Positions 58,696-64,000 of a stretch of 64,000 nucleotides of DNA are shown here, piece by piece. A model generated the notes under the pieces. That model did not search any database. It had not been told where the DNA came from and saw only the letters and a list, made by a program, of their open reading frames with translations. Position numbers and translations under genes: made by a program. Position 1 is the first letter of the stretch, and each line of letters starts with the position of its first letter. This stretch comes from Hordeum vulgare subsp. vulgare (Eukaryota > Streptophyta > Magnoliopsida > Poales > Poaceae), in NCBI RefSeq assembly GCF_904849725.1, contig NC_058519.1, forward strand, positions 103,962,881-104,026,880. The letters are read 5' to 3'.

Positions 58696-59103
58696 ATTTG
58701 TCCATAGGCACTTCTTGAAGTCCATCAGTTGGGTTAAAGGAGTTTATATGATGACCAAGATGGTATTCAAGGTATTATCCAAAGAATGGTCATAGAGACA
58801 CATGGTTGATCAAGATCTCAGACAAAGAGTAAATCAAGATGATCAACACACAAAGCGTACAAGATGTACCGAGAGGGATCAAGTGATCCCATGGTATGGA
58901 TTTGTCCATAGGCACTTCTTGAAGTCCATCAGTTGGGTTCAAGGAGTTTATATGATGACCAAGATGGTATTCAAGGTATTATCCAAAGAATGGTCATAGA
59001 GACACATGGTTGATCAAGATCTCAGACAAAGAGTAAATCAAGATGATCAACACACAAAGCGTACAAGATGTACCGAGAGGGATCAAGTGATCCCATGGTA
59101 TGG
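58696..59103 (+). repeat. 204-bp tandem duplication
   Basis: Two consecutive units, 58696-58899 and 58900-59103, are identical except one base (GGGTTAAAGG versus GGGTTCAAGG). The duplication lies inside the LTR-like insertion and includes two copies of a 60-codon frame start. Near identity shows it is recent relative to the insertion. Confidence 0.95.
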
Positions 59104-59771
59104 TAAGCATTGTCCATTACGTGTTTGTGTACTAACCCATGGTCTTCATGAGAGTTCTATGTTGGGGTTAGGTGTGTTTACATGGGCTTGCGTCAAAGGG
59201 AAGATCTCATACAACCCATGGAGTATGACGTCAAGTTGTGATCGTCATCAAGATTGTGATGTGCAAGTTCAAGTGGATCAGCACGAAGATAGCATGCTTG
59301 AAGCTTGTCGTCCATTGTGGTGGCAATGGACTTGTGAAGATATGCTGAAGACTGGCTCACCCATAGTGAGTATGGGGGAGCAATCAACTAGTCTTCATCA
59401 AGCCAACACAATCAAGAAAGGTGGTCCATCTTGAGGAAGCCAAGATCATCATCATCTAGCTCAAGAGGACGAGGTGCAAGGTATAGGTTTGCCCTTGATA
59501 GGTTTTCTGGTTAGGATAGATTGATGTTCTATCAAGGGGGGCTCTCAAGTGAGTAGCTTGATCGTATCGTTCGTTGAGAGCTCAAACCATTTGCATCCTT
59601 GCATCATACTTCTTGGTTCTTGTTTGGTGTTTCTCTTTGTGAGTTTTAGAGCTTATGGTCATCTTCATGACAAGCTCGAGTTTGGATAGCCCTTGTCGTC
59701 CTGAATCCAACAAGCTTGGGTTTGCTCGATTCGGAGCTCGTATGCGAAAGTTATGGCTGTTTCAGTGGCGA

Positions 59772-60026
59772 GCGGTAGTACCGCTGGACCTAGCGGTAGT
59801 ACCGCTGGCTCGCGGTAGTACCGCCCCTGGTCAGCGGTAGTACCGCTCCAGGAGCTTACTACCGCCTGCCTAAGCGGTTGTTCGTGGACGGACCTTTTTG
59901 CGAAGACTTTCTTGGCGGTGGTAGTGTCGTTGCACTACCAGGGGCCCAGCGGTAGTACCGCTGGGGCCAGCGGTAGTACCGCTGGAGTGCCAGCGGTAGT
60001 ACCGCTGCAGCCAGCGGTAGTACCGC
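59772..60026 (+). repeat. Eight copies of a palindromic 13-mer
   Basis: GCGGTAGTACCGC occurs exactly at 59772, 59793, 59812, 59834, 59949, 59970, 59993 and 60014, in two groups of four with a spacing of 19-23 bases. Each copy is an inverted repeat with six-base arms and a one-base centre. Several are extended to CCAGCGGTAGTACCGCTGG with nine-base arms. Degraded copies lie between the groups. The cluster ends 49 bases before the TATA box. Confidence 0.95.
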
Positions 60027-60074
60027 TGGAGCTCGGGCAGAAAGTGGGGGTAACGGTCTGATTGCTTCCCCCAC

Positions 60075-60082
60075 TATATAAA
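60075..60082 (+). promoter_or_regulatory. TATA box of the LTR-like insertion
   Basis: TATATAAA within CCCCCACTATATAAAGGGG is a strong plant core promoter match. It lies 1.47 kb into the unit and about 1.1 kb before its end, as expected for a long LTR. Confidence 0.75.
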
Positions 60083-60615
60083 GGGGATCTTCTTCCCCCT
60101 TGGTTTGATCGATCCGTTGAGCTCTTGTTCTATCTCCATTGTTGACATTCTTAGAGCTTGATTACTCTCTATCCCTCCAATGATTCTTGCTTGTTCTTGA
60201 GGGAAAAGAGAGAGGAGATCTAGATCCACATATCCACCAATCACTTTCTCCTCTATGTGAGGGGAACCCCTTGGATCTTGATCTTGGAGTTCTTTGTGAG
60301 CTCCTTGTTCTTCCTCTCATATTTCTCCATAGCTTTTGTTGTTGTGGAGGGATTTGAGTGTGAGGGACTTGACCACTTCGTGTGTTCTTGCCATTGCATT
60401 AGTTGCATCGGTTTGAGTTCTCCACGGTGATACGTGGAAGTGAGAAGTTGAGAAGCTTACTACCTTTGGTACTTAGTACCCTTGATATTGTTCTTCGTGG
60501 ATGCTTTGGCGTCCTAGAAGCTTGGTGGTGTCTCGGAGCTCAATCAGTGTGGTGTGAAGCTCCGGGAAGCGTCGGGGTCTCCAATTAGGTTGTGGAGATT
60601 GCCCCGAGAAATTTG

Positions 60616-60757
60616 TACGGGTACCGGTAACCGCCCCCAAGGGTTTCCACGTGTACGGGTTCGGTGACCGCCCCCAAGGGTTGCCATTTGTACGGGTTCG
60701 GTGACCGCCCCCAAGGGTTGCCATTTGTACGGGTTCGGTGACCGCCCTCAAGGGTCC
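60616..60757 (+). repeat. Four tandem copies of a 37-bp unit
   Basis: Units start at 60616, 60654, 60691 and 60728, each beginning TACGGGT and containing GGTGACCGCCCCCAAGGG. The two middle units are identical; the first is 38 bases and diverged; the last is cut. They lie in the presumed transcribed part of the LTR. The 92-codon minus-strand frame at 60473-60751 is a product of this repeat. Confidence 0.9.
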
Positions 60758-61310
60758 CTTAGTGGAATCACGGCATCTTGCATTGTGCGAGGGCGTGAGG
60801 AGATTACGGTGGCCTTAGTGGCATCTTGGGGAGCATTGTGCCTCCACACCGCTCTAACGTAGATTAACATCCGCAAGGGTGTGAACTTCGGGATACATCA
60901 TCGTCTCCCCGTGCCTCGGTTATCTCTTACCCGAACCCTTTACTTATGCACTTTACTTTGTGATAGACATATTGTTTATGGTAATATATCTTGCTATCAC
61001 TTAGTTGTTTATCTTGCTTAGCATAAGTTGTTGGTGCACATAGGTGAGCCTAGTTGTTTGTAGGTTTTGTGCTTGACATATTAAACGTTAGTTTTATTCC
61101 GCATTTGTTCAAGCCTAAACCTTAACTATTTTAAAGCGCCTATTCACCCCCCCCCTCTAGGCGACATCCACGTCCTTTTCAATTGGGTTGCCTCCCAACA
61201 AGCGCTATTGTTTAACGCCCTTAGCTAGGCATAAAAGCGATAGAATCACGTATCATCGTCTTTGGTGCTCAAACCATAAGTGGCCCTCATCATGAATTCA
61301 TAAGGCAATC

Positions 61311-63318
61311 TTATTTTCTTTCTAGGAAGTGCTCCATGCCCTTCTTTAAAGGAAATTGAAATCTAATATTCCCTTCCTTCATATCGATGATACCATCGAT
61401 AGTCCTTAGGAAAGGTCTACCAAGAATAATAGGGCATGTAGGATTGCAATCAATGTCAAGCACAATGAAATCCACGTAGATAGTTCCTATTTGCAATAAT
61501 AAGAACATCATTCATCCTTCCCATGGGTTTCTTGATAGTAGAATCCGCAAGATGCAAATTAAGAGAACACTCTTCAATCTCATTAAAACCCACAACATCA
61601 CATAAACACTTTGGAATCGCGGAAACACTAGCACCCAAATCACACAAAGCATTGCATTCATAGTTTTTTATTTTTATTTTGATAGTAGGTTCCCACTCAT
61701 CATGAAGCTTTCTAGGGATAGAGACTTCCAATTCAAGTTTCTCTTCAAGATATTTTACCATAGCTTCGACGATATGATCGGTAAAGGCCTTGTTTTGGCT
61801 ATAAGCGTGTGGAGAGTTTAACATGGATTGCATCAAGGAAATGCATTCAATCAAGGAGCAACTATCATAATTGAATTCCTTGAAATCCAAGGTAGTGATT
61901 TCATTACTACTCAAAGTTTTAATATCTTCTACTCCACTTTCAATGCTTTTAGCATCAAGATAGATGGACTCCGAATCATTGGGGCACTTTTCAACCAAAG
62001 TGGATTCATATCCAGCCCCATAATCATTAGGTTTGTCACAAGAAAACAAAGATTCAATGGGAGTCACACCAGACACTTTAAGATCTTTGTGATTCTTATC
62101 ACGAGAACACGCCTTTTTAAGCCATTCATGTCTAGCACGAATTTGGGCGGTTCTTTCTTTGCTCTCAATCATGGAAACACGCATAGCTTTCAAAGTTTCA
62201 TCCATATTGATCTTGGGAGGAGCACATCTAACTTTCAAAGCATCAATATCACTAGACATTCTATCAACGCTCTTAGCCAAATCGTCAATTTTGAGTAGTT
62301 TTTCCTCTATGGACGCATTGAAAATCTTTTGCGAGTTGATAAACTCTTTGATATTACTCTCTATATTAGAGGGTAATCTATTGTAATTTCCATGAGTATT
62401 GTTGTAGGAGTTGCCAAAGTTATTAGAGGAGTTACTAGGAAAAGGCCTAGGAACATAGTTTCCTCTAAAAGCATTGTTGTTTCCAAAATTGTTCCTACCA
62501 ACAAAATTAAAGTCCAAGCTAGCGTTGCTACTCTCAATCAAAGAAGACAAGGGCATATCATTAGGATCTAAAGGAGCACTTCTACTAGCAACCAAATTCA
62601 TTAACTCATCCATCTTAGCACTCAACGAGTTAATTTCTTCTATAGCGTGTACCTTCTTTCTAGTAGGTGACCTTTCAGTGTGCCACTGAGAGTAGTTCGT
62701 CATGATATTATCTAAGAGCTTTGTGGCTTCCCCTAACGTGATTTCCATGAACGTTCCATCTGAGGTGGAGTCCAAGATATTTCTAGAAACGAAATTCAAG
62801 CCAGCGTAAAATATTTGTATAATCATCCAAAGACTCAAGCCATGAGCGGGACAATTTCTAATCATCAATTTCATTCTCTCCCAAGATTGTGCAACATGTT
62901 CATGATCAAGTTGCTTGAAATTCATGATATCATTACGGAGAGAGATAATCTTAGCCGGCGGAAAATACTTGGATATATAAGCATCTTTGCACTTATCCAA
63001 AGAATCGATACTATTTTTGGGCAAAGACGAAAACCAAGTTTATGCGCGATCTCGCAACGAGAAAGGAAAAAGCTTCAATTTAATCACATCATTATCCACA
63101 TCTTTCTTCTTTTGCATATCACAAAGCTCAACGAAGGTATTAAGGTGGGATGCGACATCTTCACTAGGACTGCCGGAGAATTGCTCTTTCATAACAAGAT
63201 TCATCAAAGCGGCATTGATTTCGTATGACTCCGCACTAGTGGCGGGAGCAATCGGAGTACTAATAAAATCATTATTATTAGTATTCAAGAAGTCACAAAG
63301 TTTTGTGTTTTCATTCAT
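61311..63318 (-). pseudogene. Athila-like Gag-protease, lightly damaged
   Basis: The frame starts at the ATG at 63318 (MNENTKLCDF). It has an in-frame TAA at 63040-63042 in the middle of the capsid domain (LFPFSLRDRA before it, TWFSSLPKNS after it), and is then open to a frameshift near 61480, after which it finishes at 61311. Features in order: capsid domain with QSWERMKLMIRNCPAHG; an Asn-rich linker near 62450; a helical segment; a protease with CNALCDLGASVSAIP and, after the frameshift, IILGRPFLRTIDG. About 665 codons. It is the best-preserved copy of this Gag family here and has only two inactivating changes. It forms the particle and processes it; there is no polymerase. Confidence 0.88.
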
Positions 63319-63507
63319 GGTGACTTCAGCAAGCAAGCAAGCACACAAGCGAACAAAGAGCAAGCGAGAAAAAGGGCAAACGAAAAGGCAAACGAAAAAG
63401 GCAAATTGTGAAGTGGGGGAGAGGAAAACGAGAGGCAACTGGCAAACAAAGTAAATGCAAGAGATGAGTTTGCGACACCTACTTGGATGAGTTCTTGACT
63501 TGATCCT

Positions 63508-63573
63508 CCTCGTCAACGGCGCCAGAAATCCTTCTGCTACGGCAACGAAAGTCCTTCCCTGGCAATGGTGCCA
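63508..63573 (-). promoter_or_regulatory. Duplicated primer-binding-site motif
   Basis: Two minus-strand copies of the tRNA-Asp type motif lie at 63508-63523 (TGGCGCCGTTGACGAGG) and 63557-63573 (TGGCACCATTGCCAGGG). The latter is 11 bases from the LTR and is the likely site. The bases AGAAGGAT next to each copy are repeated too. Confidence 0.7.
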
Positions 63574-63583
63574 GAGATCCTTC

Positions 63584-64000
63584 TGTCCTCTCTTGAGCTT
63601 GCGTTGGTTTTACCCTTGAAGAGGAAAGGGTGATGCAGCACAGGAGCAGTAAGTATTTCCCTCAGTTTGAGAACCAAGGTATCAATCCAGTAGGATAATC
63701 TCGTCAAGTCCAGAGTACCTGCGCAAACACAAAAGAGCTTGCACCCAACGCTTTAAAGGGGTTGTCAATCCCTTCAAGATTGATTGCAAAGTGAGATCTG
63801 AAGGCGGAAAGTGCAACGAATAAAAAGTGTAAGGCTGAAAATATGGTGTGGAGTAGACCCGGGGGCCATAGTGTTCACTAGAGGCTTCTCTCAAAATAGC
63901 AAATATTACGGTGGGTGAACAAATTACTGTCGAGCAATTGATAGAATCGCGCAAAGTCATGACAATATCTAAGGCAATGATCATACATATAGGCATCACA
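63584..64000 (-). mobile_element. 5' LTR, inner part, cut by the window end
   Basis: The minus-strand end of the LTR (near 63584, TCAAGAGAGGACA, expected AAGAGGTAGCA) is followed rightward by sequence collinear with 4238-4650, including GGAAAGGGTGATGCAGCA, TTGAGAACCAAGGTATC and GGGGGCCATAGTGTTCACTAG. The start of the LTR lies beyond 64000. Confidence 0.75.

Larger units (their letters stand above)
58610..61181 (+). mobile_element. 2.6-kb LTR-like insertion with TATA box and repeats
   Basis: The unit starts TGTTGGAGCATATATCTCC at 58610 and ends CTCTAGGCGACATCCACG followed by TCCTTTTCA at 61181. It splits the 3' region of the surrounding element exactly between two blocks that are adjacent in other copies. 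The flanks ATTCA (58605-58609) and ATTGG (61182-61186) match in only three of five positions, so the duplication is imperfect or mutated. It holds a TATA box at 60075-60082, no coding domain, no primer site and no polypurine tract. This fits a solo LTR of about 2.6 kb. It also holds three tandem-repeat features listed separately. Confidence 0.75.
57503..64000 (-). mobile_element. Athila-like element, 3' end lost, runs past the window
   Basis: On the minus strand: 5' LTR from 63584 past the window end, primer sites at 63508-63573, gag-protease at 61311-63318, and the 3' untranslated region at 61182-61310 and 57503-58609, split by the insertion at 58610-61181. No reverse transcriptase or integrase follows gag-protease, so it was non-autonomous, like the copy at 29066-48530. 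The left border near 57503 lacks a polypurine tract and LTR, so it is a deletion junction. Confidence 0.75.

Noticed and set aside
59772..60026. CRISPR array with 13-base repeats
   Set aside because: Spacers of 6-10 bases are too short and similar to each other; this is a palindromic minisatellite.
60616..60757. CRISPR-like array
   Set aside because: Units are directly adjacent without unique spacers, and the sequence is plant nuclear repeat DNA.
58605..61186. Perfect target duplication around the 2.6-kb LTR-like insertion
   Set aside because: The flanks are ATTCA and ATTGG; only three bases agree, so I report it as imperfect.
1..64000. A bacterial defence system, phage or operon
   Set aside because: Codon use, LTRs, tRNA-Asp primer sites and gag-pol homology show plant nuclear repeats throughout; no operon structure is present.

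Overview
The window looks like intergenic nuclear DNA from a large grass genome, most likely a wheat/barley relative (Triticeae). Nearly everything in it is LTR retrotransposon sequence inserted into other LTR retrotransposons. I found no intact host gene, tRNA, rRNA or bacterial-type feature, and every coding region I recognise is a broken copy. The clade evidence is: Athila-type gag-protease with an Asp-Leu-Gly catalytic motif; primer sites of the TGGCGCC(G/A)TTGCC type that match the 3' end of plant tRNA-Asp; ATHILA ORF-1; and LTRs that start TGATACGTC. Family names such as Sabrina or Fatima are only resemblances.

Layout, left to right. 1-3722: right part of a long LTR. 3723-5754: two LTRs in opposite orientation around a 139-bp reverse-transcriptase fragment. 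5755-8100: 3' internal region of an Athila-like element. 8101-16132: a non-autonomous Athila-like element on the minus strand (ORF-1, gag-protease, primer site, 5' LTR). 16133-18255 and 23235-24349: gag, primer site and LTR of a Tat/RIRE2-like element, split by a plus-strand deletion derivative at 18261-23229 (target duplication GGCAG). 24350-29065: an LTR, a pol 3' end with a low-complexity tract, and an LTR scrap. 29066-48530: an Athila-like element that holds a 3.9-kb solo LTR (29589-33466, GTGTG) and a complete but inactive 10.4-kb Athila-like element (33786-44141, ACATC). 48531-50647: a further internal fragment carrying plastid DNA. 50648-54330: a plus-strand LTR interrupted by two solo LTRs (GTGAC and GACAG). 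54331-55319: an unclassified stretch and a TGTTGGGG repeat. 55320-57502: a 3' LTR stub. 57503-64000: another Athila-like element, interrupted by a 2.6-kb LTR-like insertion (58610-61181).

Three observations stand out. First, at 49577-50187 an insertion joins pieces of two chloroplast genes, infA and psbC, which are far apart in plastid genomes; this is a mosaic nuclear plastid insertion. Second, two different Athila-like elements (8101-16132 and 33786-44141) each carry, just upstream of their last ORF, an internal segment collinear with the promoter region of their own LTR. In one the segment is followed by a TATA box and in the other by a plausible intron, which suggests the 3' ORF had its own LTR-derived promoter. 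Third, two unrelated LTRs carry clusters of short near-perfect palindromes immediately upstream of a TATA box.

The genes do not form a host pathway. They are parts of retrotransposon life cycles (capsid, protease, reverse transcriptase/RNase H, integrase and 3' accessory ORFs), all disabled by stops, frameshifts, deletions or nested insertions.
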